A stretch of DNA of 64,000 nucleotides from Arthonia radiata (taxonomy: Eukaryota; Ascomycota; Arthoniomycetes; Arthoniales; Arthoniaceae), in contig PSQN01000001.1 in NCBI GenBank assembly GCA_002989075.1, positions 1,419,153 through 1,483,152 of the forward strand, read 5' to 3'. This document shows, one piece after another, positions 25,973-38,787 of the stretch. Position 1 is the stretch's first letter. Every line of letters begins with the position of its first letter. A program made the translations under genes and the position numbers. A model generated the notes under the pieces. It worked only from the letters and a program-made list of their open reading frames with translations. It had not been told where the DNA came from and did no database searches.

Positions 25973-27185
25973 AACGGTTTTTTTAGTGGAAGCAGGGGAA
26001 TAAGCCGGAGTGCGGGACGTAGACGCGTAATAAGGAGCTGAGAATGAAGGGGCTTGGGTTAACTTATTTGGAGTCGTCTTGCGATCCTAGTACTGTGTCT
26101 AGTTCGACTTAGGAGTTTCTTTGGTCTAAGTAGTAAACTTGCTATTGTTAAAGGAACGTAGCTTGGTAGCCTCGATCTGAGTAAGCTTGGCGTCGACCTT
26201 CTTAGCTTGTTAGATAAAGGCGTCGTAGGTTTCTTTATACTCTATTAACACTATTGTAGTCTTAAGCTTGTAACTTATACTATTCTAAAGGGGTCGGAGG
26301 AGTGTTTCGTAAGAGTTAGCGAAGAACGAATCGTAATAGGTTTGCTCGAATTTAGTGAGATAGTTAATAAAACGGCGGCCCGCTTGCCGAATCGTAAAGA
26401 GTTTATGGTCGGCTCGTACTTGGAGACCGGAGTCGGCGAAACGAACACAGAGGGCCTTAATAAAGTCTTCTCTGTTAATAAGGTTGTCTGGGAACTTAGT
26501 ATCTTTAAGGAAGCAGAATTCGTAAAATATCTGTGCCTTAACCTTATTCGTTAGGCAAGAGTATCTGTATGCGACTTAGGCTCGTCTAGAAGTAAACTAA
26601 CTTGCGTTTCCGGCAAGCTTATTCTGGTACAAGATAATAAAGAAGCGAAGGGTCTCGGAATTACTATTAAATAAATTAGAGTGCTAGATCTTTAGTAACT
26701 GTCGATTCGGGCCTAGTTAAGACAAGGCATGGAGGGCTTGAGCAATTATTGCGATGCTCTCCTGGTAGTTAGCTAAGACCGCTACTTAAGTAGCTTCTAC
26801 AGCAGTACCTTTATAAGCTAAGCGTAGGACCTGTGCAGTACGATTTATGTTAGCCCGGAAGGCTGCGGCTATAAGTACTAGAGAATTGAGTGTAGTAGGA
26901 GTCTACTAATCTAGAGGAGGAAGTAGAGGGGTAACAGGGTCGTCTTGGTTCTGGGCGTTAGGCATGTTGGTAGTTTGCTGGAATAATAACTGTTCTTCTA
27001 GTAAACGAGCACGGTCTTAGATTTATTGGAATACTGGACTAGAAAACTGGAAGGACGGTAATCTGTCTTAGTTAATGGTTATATGTTCTTTTTAGACGTC
27101 TTACGCAGCAGTAAACGTTCTAGAGCTAGGCTTGACTAGGGGCAGTTAACCGACTACTAGCGAAGTTAGTAAAGACGTAAAGTAA

Positions 27186-27455
27186 TGTTAGTAGTGAAAG
27201 CTAGGCTAAATAAGACTAGACTGAACTAGAGTCGATGCAAGAGTTGCTGATTCCTATTAATAAGACTTTGTATAAAGAGTAAAGAAGGACTATCAACGGG
27301 AGAGCTTATGTACCAATATTCCTTTACTAAGCCTAGCTCAATATAGTCTAGCGTAGGTTTGCCTGTTACCTTCTAGCTTGTCTTATGTTAACTTAGGCAG
27401 TAACTTAGAAACTAACAGTGCCTAGTTCACCTCTTGTCGGCCTTGAATCCCAACA
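27186..27455 (-). repeat. Gypsy III right (5') LTR
   Basis: A 270-bp LTR ending CCCAACA, the better preserved copy. Confidence 0.9.
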
Positions 27456-30400
27456 CTTATTATACTATTTTCTAGTTTATTTGTTAATAAACTTGCTGTT
27501 TGACTTTAACTATAAGTATAGATTTTTTATACTTATAGCTATTTGCGTAGCTATTTTATTTTCTATAGTATTCTATAGTTATCTGCTCTAAAGAGGGTAA
27601 TAGCTATGTAAGGTATAGAATAGAGTTATCTTTATTATATCGTTCTTTATATTATTATACGCGGCTTACGCTACTAGTAGCAATTATACTTAGTCGTTCT
27701 ACTAATAGTTAATATATACTCAAAGGTATTACTTTAGAGTTTAGTTTATCTGTTCTATCTATCCGTCTGTCTATAAATAAAATAAAGTAGATATTTTCTA
27801 TTTTGTTTCTAATTGTTATATTAAAGATATCTAAAATCGTAAGACAAATTTTTAGTCTCTGTTTAAGATAATTCTTTATAATTAACCGTAGTTCGCTAGA
27901 ATAATTTAAAGAAATATATATACTAATTATTTTAAATTACTAGCTTTCTTGTAAGATTTAAAGTACACGTACTTTATTAGTTTATCGTATATAACTAGAA
28001 TAGCGTTGTAAGCTATATTTATAAGTAGATTCTTAAAAATTAGTAGCTTACTAATAAAGTTTAGTAAGACTATATATTATTGTCCCTTCAAATATTTTTA
28101 GTAGCTGTAGTTTACTATATAGTAAATATCTTAGATACTTAATTCTTATATATACGTCGTATTTTTAGATATAGTTCTTAATATAGTGTCGGATTCTTAG
28201 AATATAGTAGGTTCTTATAATCTTTTTAATAGTATTGTTAATACTCTTATATTCTTTTGTTAAGTTATTATAAAAGTTACTAATAATACGTTAATTTAGA
28301 TTTCTTAGGACATAAATCTTGCTTTAAAATTTATAATAGCCTTTATTATTCTTAATTAGTTTTAAATATTGTTTCTCGTTTTTTTAATAGATCTTAGAGT
28401 CGTTTAGAATATCTAAGATTTAGCTATTTAGTTCGATAACAAACTTAATTATTATAGCTAATTAATTGTATCTAATCTTATTATTGTATTTTTAAAATAT
28501 TGTATGCTCGATATATTTCTTATTTTTAAGATAATTTAAACGTTAGCTTAGAGCGTCGGCTCTATCGTTCTTAGAACCTTTCTTATAAATAATAATAAAG
28601 TTGTATAAAGCTATAGTTTCTAACTATCTAACTTATTTATAGTTAAGTTTCTTTATTGTTATAAAGTAAGTTAAATTCTTATAGTCTATATATACTATAA
28701 TTGTATAGTTTACTTCTTTTAAGTAAGCTTGCTATATCTTAAATACTACTATAATAGCTAAAAGCTTTTTATTGTAAATATTGTAGTTCTATTCTATAAG
28801 TAATATTTTTTTAAGTAGAAAGCTACTAGTCTAAGCTTTCTTTCCTTATTATTTTAACTTATATATACTTTAATTGTATAATTTAACGCCTCTATTTCTA
28901 CGATAATTAGTAAGTTAGAGTTAAATATTGCTAATATAAGTTTAATCTTAAAAGCTTTCTTAAGCTCTTTAAATACTAATTGTTCTTTCTACGTCTAGAA
29001 GAATTCTATCGATCGTTTTATCTATTAAGATAGCGGTACTATAATTCGACTAAAGTTAAATATCTATTGTCTGTAGTAGTTAATAAAACTAAGAAACTAT
29101 TATAATTATTTTATATTCTTTAGTTTAAGCTAAATTAAGATAGATTAAATCTTTAAATTTTCTATTTAGAGACTATACTTAATAATTATAAATCTAAGAA
29201 ATATAACGGATTGTTAATAAAACTAGGTTTTCTTAATATTAATTTGTAAATTGGTACGCGCTAATCTTTCTAATACCTTTTTAATATATTTTTTATGTTC
29301 TTTTAGTATACAGCTATATACTAGGATATCGTTTAAATAAGTAGTTATAAATATATCTAGATAATTACTAAGTATATTATTAATTAGTTTCTAAAATAAT
29401 ACTAGTACGTTTATTAGCTTAAAGAGTATAATTTAATACTTAAAAAGTCTGTATCTAGTATAAAAGGCTGTTTTCTATTCTTTACCTTTTTTTTATATAA
29501 ATTAAGTTATAAACTTCTTGTAGGTTAAACTTAATAAACTATTATACGTTATATAGTTAATCTATAATTTTGTCGATATATAGTAGTAAGTATTAGTTTT
29601 TAATAGTTACTTTATTTAATTATTTATAATCTACGTAGAGTCGTAGCTTGCTATTCTTCTTTAGTACGAAGAGTATTAGGTATCCGGCTAGTAATATTAA
29701 TTTCTAAATAAATCTTTTCTTAAGGTTTTTGTTGAGATAGTCGTAAAGCGCTTAATTCTCTACTTCTAATAGAGAGTATATTAGATTAAATATTAGCGTT
29801 TTATCTTCTTATAGAGATATTGTATAATCTTACAGTTTATATTCTAAAAGAGCTAAGTTTAGCTTAGCTTTCTTAAATAAATATTAAAATTAATCGTATT
29901 TCTTAAGTATCTTAGTAATTAACTAAGTACTTATTATTATATAGAATTATTGGTGTACAGTTATCTTTTATTTATATCTATGTATAGTTAGCTATAGATA
30001 AGATACTGCGTTAGACTTTTTTTATAGAATATTTAAGTATTAGAGTATAATAGTACTAACTTATATAAGTTCTTTATCGTACTCTTTATTCTTACTACTA
30101 AAAATAGCTTATAAAGTATCTATTTTATAGAACGACTCTTGTTTAAAGTACTTATACCTAGTAAAGAGGAGCTTTTTAGTTCTTTAATCTACTTTTAAGT
30201 TATATTGTTATAACTAAGGTATACTTAGTACGGCGTAGTACTAGTTAATATTTATAATATTATAAGTAATTTCTTTCTAATAGTTTCTAATAGTTATATT
30301 TATTAGTAAAGTCTTATAGTTAACTCTTTCTTTTATTTCTTAAAATCTAGATAGTATATAAAGTAATTTCTTCTTTTATATTTATATTTAATACTCTTTA

Positions 30401-32653
30401 ATATAGTGTGTCGAAATAAAGTTGTCTATTGCGTCTAAATTAATTATAATTTTAATATTTCTGTAGTTTATTGTTGCCTAAGTATATAGGTATATTCTAT
30501 AGAAAACTAAGCTTGCGTAGAATTAGGCTTCTAAAGGGTTTAACCGTTAAACAGGCTGGTACTACTACTCTTAGAGCAGTTAATCTAGTCTTTTTTCTAT
30601 TAATTATATACGTTCTAGAGTATTTTAGGTATTAGAACCTATTATTGGTTAATTTGCTGTAAAAATTTCTATATAAGGTATCTTAATACTACTTTTATTA
30701 TAACGTCTAGTTTACTATTTACAATTTCTACTTTAATTATACAACTATCGCTAATTAAAATCCGTTGTGTTTATAGATTATATATTGTTAGTTAAAGATA
30801 TTGGTACTAACTATATAATTCTAAACCTCTAATAAGGTAGTTTACTAGTTGTCGTAGGCGTAAGTAAATATATTCTAGAATATTGTTAATATCTCTATTA
30901 GCGCTTAACTTTCTCTTATAAAAGGCTAACTAATAAACTCTCTATATTATTTCTTTCTAACGGATTAAGGTTTATTCTTTCTAGTTAGTATCGTTCTCGA
31001 GAAAGAATTCTATACTATTAGAATCTATATTTTTGTCTTTAAGTCGTTATTTTACCTATAATGTATCGTAAATGCTATCTTACTTAGCCTCTACAGTCTA
31101 TTCTTTCTTAAATTTCTTTTAAGTTTTTAAATAAGGTAACTTAGATTGTCTTTAAATAAGGCCTAGTTTTTATATTAAACCTTGTTTTAGAGATATTAGT
31201 TTCTTTAGCTACTATTCTAACTCTAGTTTATTAAATTTATAGATTGTACAATTATTATTGTAGTACGCGGTTTAAAATAGTGTTTTATATAGTATAACGG
31301 TATCTTATATCTATTGCCTTAGAATAGTACGGTTAATATTGTTTTAATCTTATAGATTTTATTGTTTCTGTTTTATTTATTGTTCCTTTATTTCTTCTTA
31401 TAACTTACTGTTCGTATCCTAATTTTTATATAAATTAAATAAGTTTAGTTTATTATGCTTCTCGTTAGAAGTAACCTAGTAAGTATCTTTCTAGTTATAG
31501 AAGGTACTCTAGTAGATATCCTTCTGCTTCTTAGGTAGTTTAATAACGTACTTATACTAGTTTTAGTTAATTTTTAGTAAGAGACCTAATTCTTAAAGAG
31601 AACAACCCTTAGTTAAGTCTATATACCAGCGATCAGAGAAGGCTACTAGCAGTTTTATTGCCTTATTGCAACTGTTGTTCTTTTATATCTAAGTAGTTAT
31701 ATTAAACTATTATTACGGAGAGCGGGGCTTCTAAGATTAATTATTGTATCTACTTCGTTCTATATTATTAAACTGTTATTTCTTAAAACAGTATTTCTTA
31801 ACTTAATACTTTAGTTTTTCGCAATATAAGTATAGCTTATTTTTTATTCTGTGTTCCCTTTTCTAGTTGTTTAGTTTTTTTTAAGGTCTTATAAAATTTA
31901 ACTCTATTGAATTGCCTCGGTCTTATTATAAGTTTGCTTAATTTTTTGTTTTATAGATTTTATTAGTAAGCTTACCCTTCTTCTTTGTTTATCTTTTAAA
32001 GTTACTGTTATTAATTTTCTTTACTTATTGTATAAAGCTATTGAGATTATTAAACTTCTCTCTATAAATATAGATTATTTTCTTAATATAATTCTTAAGT
32101 TCTTTATAAAAAGTCTTAATAAGGGGTTTCTTGTTCTATTCTATTTAATTAGCATACTATATAAATTTAGCGGCGTACCTGCTTACTAGTTCTATTTACT
32201 TAAGATTCTAAAGCTTCTTAATAACGGTGTGTCTAGCGTCGGTCTATTTAAAGATTTTATAAAGCTTTTTTTAAAAGAAAGCGAAGCTAGTAAAGAACTT
32301 ATTAGTATTCTCGCGCCTACTCTTTATAAGAGTAAATAAGAAATCGTTAAGATAGTACTTAACTTACTTATAAGTATTTTTATTTATATAAGAAGTAGCA
32401 AATAAAACTATAGTAGTGTTATTTAAAAACTAATTCTTATAAGTTTTAAAGTATATAGCTAGGCGTATTAAAAATAAAGTAACTTTAAAACGTTTACTTA
32501 AGAAGCTTTTTTCTATCTTAGTATTAACGTTTAATATTTACTTATACTAGCTATTCTATTGGCTAACCTATTTATAGCGTTGCAGCTATTAAATGCTAAA
32601 GTAGTAAATATAACTAATCTACTTTCTCTACTTTTATAGTAAGTCTATTAAAG
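27456..32653 (-). pseudogene. Gypsy II copy 2, gag-pol remnant
   Basis: Collinear with 9160-9440 plus 13116-18041 of copy 1. On the - strand it holds Gag, protease, RT (box YLND at 29328-29339), RNase H and integrase. All frames carry many stops. Confidence 0.75.
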
Positions 32654-33103
32654 TATAATACCGGTTGCTGAGAGAACCGAACTAAGGCTTACTTGTCTTA
32701 TATACTTATCGACCTTAGTAGTAGATATCTTATATACTAAAGACTAAAAGATAAGAGAAGCGAGATAGATTATAAAGAATAAGAGAAACTTAACTAAAGT
32801 AGATAAAAAATAAAGTATATTACTTAAATATAGTTAAGAAACTTATATTCAGATATTAAGTTAATAAACTAAAGTTTATTCTAAGATCGACTATAAGTCT
32901 AACTATATAGTTTAAGGTATAAAGATATATTTTTTTGTATTTAACGGTTTTAATAGTTTCTTTATTACGTAATTAGAATTCTATTATAATATAGCAATGT
33001 CGCTAACGTCGCTATATTGAAGTAGTCGGGTATACTATATAATGTTTTAATAAGACTAGCTACGCTTAGCCTTATACTAGTCTAATATAGTAAGATTGTA
33101 ATA
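32654..33103 (-). repeat. Gypsy II copy 2, right LTR
   Basis: A 450-bp LTR beginning TATAATACC and ending GTAATA; both ends carry RIP-type changes. Confidence 0.9.
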
Positions 33104-36100
33104 CTAAGATACCTAAGAAATATAATTAATTCTAATATCTATTTAAGAAAGCTAAGCTAAACTTAGCTCTCTTAGAATACAAACTGTAGGATTATACAAT
33201 ATCTTTTTAAAAAAGTAAAATACTAATATTTGGTCTAATATACTCTCTATTAGAAGCAGAAAATTAAGCGCTCCGCGACTATTTTAATAAAAACCTTAAG
33301 AAGAGCTTTATTTAAAAATTAATATTACTAGCCGAATATCTAATACTTTTTGTATTAAAGAAGAATAGTAAACTATAACTTTGTATAGATTATAGACAGC
33401 TAAATAGAATAACTATTAAAAATTAATACTCCTTACTATACATTAACGAAATAACAGATCGATTATATAACGTATAATAGTTTATTAAGTTTAATCTATA
33501 AGATATTTATAACTTAATCTATATAAAGAAAGGTAAAGAATAAAAAACAGCCTTCTATACTAGATACAGACTTTTTAAGTATTATATTATACTCTTTAGG
33601 CTAATAAACGTACTAGTATTATTTTAGAAACTAATTAATAATATACTTAGTAATTATCTAAATATATTTATAACTACTTATCTAAACAATATTCTAGTAT
33701 ATAGCTGTATACTAAAAGAATATAAGAGATATATTAAGAAGATATTAGAAAAATTAGTATGTATTAATTTATAAATCAATATTAAGGAAATCTAGTTTTA
33801 CTAACAATTCGTTAAATTTCTTAGATTTATAATTACTAAGTACAGTCTTTAAATAGAAGATTTAAAGATTTAATCTGTTTTAATTTAGTCTACACTAAAA
33901 AATATAAAACAACTACAATAGTTTCTTAGTTTTGCTAACTATTATAAACAATAGATATCTAACTTTAGCCGAATTATAGCACCGCTGTCTTAATAAATAA
34001 AATAATCGATAGAATTCTCTTAAACGTAAAAAAAATAATTAGTATTTAAAGAGCTTAAGAAAGCTTTTAAGATTAAGTCTATATTAGTAATATTTAACTT
34101 TAATTTATCGATTATTATAGAAATAGACGCGTTAGACTATACAATTAAAGTATATATAAGTTAAAATAATAAAAAAAGAAAGCTTAGACTAGTAGCTTTC
34201 TACTTAAAAAAAAATTACTTATAGAATAGAACTACAATATTTACAATAAAAAGCTTTTAACTATTATAGTAGTATTTAAGATATAGCAAGCTTATCTAAA
34301 AGGAGTAAATTATATAATTATAGTATATATAGACTATAAGAATTTAACTTACTTTATAACAATAAAGAAACTTAACTGCAAATAAGTTAGATAGTTAAAA
34401 ATTATAGCTTTATATAACTTTATTATTATCTATAAGAAGGGTTCTAAGAACAATAAAGCCAATACTCTAAGCTAACGTTTAAATTACCTTAATAATAAGA
34501 AATACGTCGAGTACGCAATATTTTAAGAATACAATAATAAGATTAGATACAATTAATTAGCTATAATAACTAAGTTTGTTATCGAACTAAATAGCCGAAT
34601 TCTAGACATTCTAAACGACCCTAAGATCTACTAGAAAAACAAAAAACAATACTTAAAACTAACTAAGAACAATAAAGGCTATTATAAATTTTAAGGCAAG
34701 ATCTATATTTTAAGGAACCTAATTTAATATATTATTAGTAACTTTACAATAATTTAACAAAAGAATACAAAGATATCGATAATACTATAAAAAAGATTAT
34801 AAGAACCTACTACATCTCGAGAGTCTAATACTATATTGAAAATTATATTTAAGAATACAATATATACGTAAGAACTAAATACCCAAGACGTTTACTATAT
34901 AGTAAACTATAGTTACTAAAAATATCTAAGAGACTATAGTATACAGTCTTACTAAACTTTATTACTAAGTTACTAATTTTTAAGGATTTGCTTATAAAGA
35001 TAGCTTATAACGCTATTTTAGTTATATACAATAAACTAATAAAGTACGCGTACTTTATATTTTATAAGAAAGCTAATAATTTAGAATAATTAGTATATAC
35101 ATTTCTTTAGATTATTCTAGCTAACTACGGTTAACTACAAAGAATTATCTTAGACAGAGACTTAAAATTTATCTTATAATTTTAAATATCTCTAATATAA
35201 AAATTAAGAATAAAACAGAAAATATCTATATTATTTTATTTACAGATTAATAGACAAACAGAGAGAATAAATTAGACACTAAAGTAGTATTTTTAAGTAT
35301 ACATTAACTACCAGTAAAACGACTAGATATAGTTACTACTAGTTATACAAGCTACGTACAATAATATAAAAAACAATATAATAAAGATAACTCTATTCTA
35401 TATCTTATATAGCTACTACCCTCTTTAGAACAGATAACTATAAAATACTACAAAAAATAAAACAGCTATACAAATAGCTATAAGCATAAAAACTCTGTAC
35501 CAGCAATTAAAGTTTAATAGTAAGTTTATTAATAAGTAAACTAAAAAATAGTATAATAAGTTAATAACTACCCTAAATATAAGTATAAAAGAAGGGAAAA
35601 GAGCTTATTTACTTATAAGAAACTTAAAAACTATTAAACTAAGTAAGAAACTTAACTATACTAAAACAAAACCATTTAAAATTTTACAGCAATTAAGATT
35701 TATAATATTTAAACTTAAACTCCTAAAGACAATAAAAATATATCCTATATTTTACGTAGCGCTGTTAAAACTAGTCTACTTCCAAAAAGTAGAACAATCT
35801 AACTTAAAAATTCTTTCTAACAACCAAGAACCCGAGTATAAGGTTAAAATAATACAAGCTTACAGGCAATACCAAGGCAAACAACAGTATCTTATAAAAC
35901 AGAAAGAATATTCTAAGCATAAAAATTAATAGAAACCGAAACGAAATCTAACTAACTATAAAGAAACTATTTAACAATATTAGAGCTAAAATATTAATTA
36001 GTCGTAGCAGCACTAATACTTTAATTTACTATCTAATACGCTCCGTCGGTATTTAAATTACTCTTAAATAAACTAGCTGACTACGTTATAGGACTACTAC

Positions 36101-36759
36101 CTAACTTTAAGTAAAAGTTACTCTAAAAGTTAATAAATAACCTACTTGAGCATTTAAATATATTGCCGCCAGCTATCGACACAGCTAACTCCTCTTACTC
36201 TAATAATTTGTTTTAGACTAGCTTTACTGCCGTTCAAGTATAAGTCTTCTTAACCTTCTCTTTTAACTTTTAAATCTTAAATTAGTTACGCTGTATAACT
36301 ATAACTAACGCCGCTGTTTAAGCTTTTAATATATATAATTAACGCTTTGTACGCTAAAGGGCAGCCGACTAAAAAGAATATTAAAAATAAACTAAACGCG
36401 CTGTAACTAAGTTAGTTTTAAATATTATAGAAAAATAACAATAAGGTATACTATTTACTATTAATACTTATAATTTATAACTCTTTTTATTCTAAGTATA
36501 CATTAAATATATTATCTTTTTAAACTAAACTATATACCTCTTCTTAGTTAATATATATTTAAAACAAAGAGGTATTTTAATACTATAGGCTTTAATTAGC
36601 AGATATTAGCTATACTTTTTATTAGAATCTATAGCAATAAACTTTATACGAGGTATAGCGACTTATAGATTAGTTATAGAAGGAGAGGCGATATACAACT
36701 TATAAGTATTTAACGAGCTAAAAGTTAATTAAGAACAATTTAACTAGAAGAGAGGAAAT
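33104..36759 (+). pseudogene. Host gypsy, RT to 3' end remnant
   Basis: The last internal segment of the old + strand gypsy. RT is recognisable from about 33330 (YRQLNRI-like block) to the active-site box, which reads YLNN at 33679-33690. RNase H and integrase follow to about 35600. The region 36000-36760 is related to, but clearly diverged from, the equivalent part of copies 1 and 2. A purine-rich tract (GAAGAGAGGAAAT, 36747-36759) touches the 3' LTR. Confidence 0.75.
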
Positions 36760-37232
36760 TGTATTACGAGTACTAGTCTTAGACGGTCTAGCGTACGTTT
36801 AAGTATTAACTAGCGTTAGTTATTTTAGCTCTATTAGTATTATTTCTGACTAAGCCTATAAACCTACTGTAGATATTATTAAATAAGACAGCTATAAGAG
36901 TCTATATTCCTTATAAACTCGATATAAGTATTATTAAGTTAGTAAACATAGAGGAACTTCTCTATATACCTTAGACTATATAGCTAAACTAATAGCTAAC
37001 CTTAAGATAGACTTTAGTCTGTTAACTTAATATTTAAATATAAGTTTCTTAACTATATTTAGATAACGTACTTTACCTTCTGTCTACTTTAGTTAAGCCT
37101 TTCTTACCTTTTGTGATCTGTCTCGCCTCTTCTGCCTTTTAGTCTCTAGCACACAAGACACCCACCACTAAGGTCGACAAGCACACAAGGTAAGTAAGCC
37201 TTAGTTCGGTCTTCCCAGCGACCGGCGTTACA
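36760..37232 (+). repeat. 3' LTR of host gypsy, edge of the repeat block
   Basis: A 473-bp LTR starting TGTATTACG and ending GGCGTTACA. Its 3' half (from about 36970) matches the reverse complement of the four gypsy II LTRs, but its first 200 bp or so do not. The final 150 bp keep many CA/TG dinucleotides and can be read as an almost unmutated version of the family end. It is the last repeat before ordinary genic sequence. Confidence 0.8.
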
Positions 37233-37963
37233 TCCTCCTTATTACGGGTATAGTAATTACGCTTGCGATGTAAAAAGTCCACTTGACAGTTCTGGCTATG
37301 AGTGCTTTGATTAAACGTACAGGCACTGCGTGCACAATTAAATTTTTCGTATTGGGCTACTAAGAATCTGATGAGTAGAGTTTGTTGTAATGGTAGACGA
37401 AAGCTTGATGGGTAAATCAACAGCTTGGCTCGTACAAGCTGTCCATATCCCTCCAGCCGCGTCCCCACGATGAACACGGCAAAACCAGCGAGGGATCTAG
37501 AAAGGGACCGTTGCGCGAGCGAACGAAGCAGTGCTGTCTGATAGGTCGCAAATGAACGAAGGAGAGCGTGGAGCTATTTCCGAATGCTCGCACTGGATTG
37601 CGCTTTTGAAAGCATTGCCTTTGAAAAGTGTGAGTCTCAAGAATTATCTTTTTGCAGAGACCGGACATCTGCTTGAAAAGATCTAGCTCGTAATGCGTAG
37701 ATACTAGAGGACTACGCAGGGCAATGATTGAACGCACGACATTGTCACCTTGTGCCGTCTGTATATTCTAGTATATTGGAATGTGTACAATGTCGCCACC
37801 AACGGGAGTGATAACGCTGGCGCACACCTAGAGCAGAGCGCAAATCAAGTTTGCCATGGCCTTGGTGTTTAGCCGATGACAGTGTTCAACGCCTTATCAG
37901 CTCCTGTACGACTCGGTCGCAAGATTCAAAATAGTTAGAATGATAACGTCCTTCGAACATGCG
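37233..37963. other. Repeat-to-gene transition, no supported gene
   Basis: Base composition is balanced from the first bases after the LTR. Two overlapping - strand ORFs (about 37139-37477, partly inside the LTR, and 37417-37737) show no recognisable motif. Nothing is called. Confidence 0.4.
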
Positions 37964-38787
37964 TTAGCAACGTTTGGCGAGTCGCATTGCAGCACTTGAG
38001 CTTACAAGTTCCATATGGTGAAAGAATGAATGCTCAAAGTAAACTTCGTTGAGGTCCCACCGCTGCTTGATGAGATTCTTTGTTCTTGACTTCTGGATGA
38101 CTGCAACTTCAGCTGTGGTGGTCCGACACAGGCCCGTGACAATGGCTTTACTGTCGATCATTGACCCTTGCCTATGTGGATGAAAATTCCATCCTTTGCT
38201 CATCTTAAACTCGATGGCGCTTCCTCTTGAATCTCCACGTTCCCACGTTTGGACATGGCCGATGGCATGCGGGATATTTGGTTTGTCCTGAGGATACCCT
38301 TCACGATTCTCCACTGCCTCGGTGCTGATGGCGTTGTGAAAAATGTCGTTCAGAAATGCTTTTTCTGCTTCGGTTGCCCTGTTTTCTTCTTCGATTGTCA
38401 AGTGTCTGTCGAGTGCCTTTACATCGTGCACCACGTATTCGCGAGATCCGTGCGAAGAAGATTGTATCTCTTCAACGTAGCATAGCCATTCTTCTGACGA
38501 TGCGCGGCTGTCTACATGGGTGATAACTAGAGATTGTATTAGCAAGTCCGGTCTCTCAGAGGGATTCTCAGTATCCCAGGTAATGTCGCGCAATGAGGGT
38601 GCACGTGATTATTTTTGGTCAGAAGCCGGGTTTGTATGCACGCACTTGCTTTTGGATTTGTTCCATTCTCATTCAAAGGCGTCCTATTAATGAAGACAGT
38701 CTGAAAAGGGATAGCCGCATTTGCAGGGTCATCGTCGTAATTGGTAAACTTCAAGCGCTCGTCGACGTCGCTTACTAGGTTTTTCAT
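37964..38787 (-). pseudogene. Hypothetical gene or pseudogene in two frames
   Basis: Two - strand stretches look coding but lie in different frames. One starts with ATG at 38787 and stays open to about 38630; the other is open from about 38603 to 37964 (roughly 209 residues) and has no ATG at its start. The second is mixed-charge and contains an acidic helix-like run (IEEENRATEAEKAFL). I found a donor-like GTGCGT with a CTGAC branch in the overlap but no acceptor giving the right phase, so a frameshift is as likely as an intron. No family is recognised. Confidence 0.35.

Larger units (their letters stand above)
21550..27455 (-). mobile_element. Gypsy III element nested in gypsy II copy 2
   Basis: A 5.9-kb gypsy with 270-bp LTRs and perfect CTTAT target duplications (21545-21549 and 27456-27460). 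It reads on the - strand: a polypurine tract lies beside the left LTR, and Gag, protease, RT, RNase H and integrase follow from right to left. It is clearly less mutated than its host, with several open stretches of 60-110 codons, which fits its later insertion. Its LTRs share no sequence with the other two gypsy families. Confidence 0.9.
19905..33103 (-). mobile_element. Gypsy II element (copy 2), with nested gypsy III
   Basis: LTRs of 450 bp lie at 19905-20354 and 32654-33103, and perfect CTAAG duplications flank the element (19900-19904 and 33104-33108). Coding sense is - strand. Without the nested gypsy III it is about 7.3 kb, the same size as copy 1, and collinear with it. Depletion of CpA/TpG is at least as strong as in copy 1. 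Confidence 0.9.
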
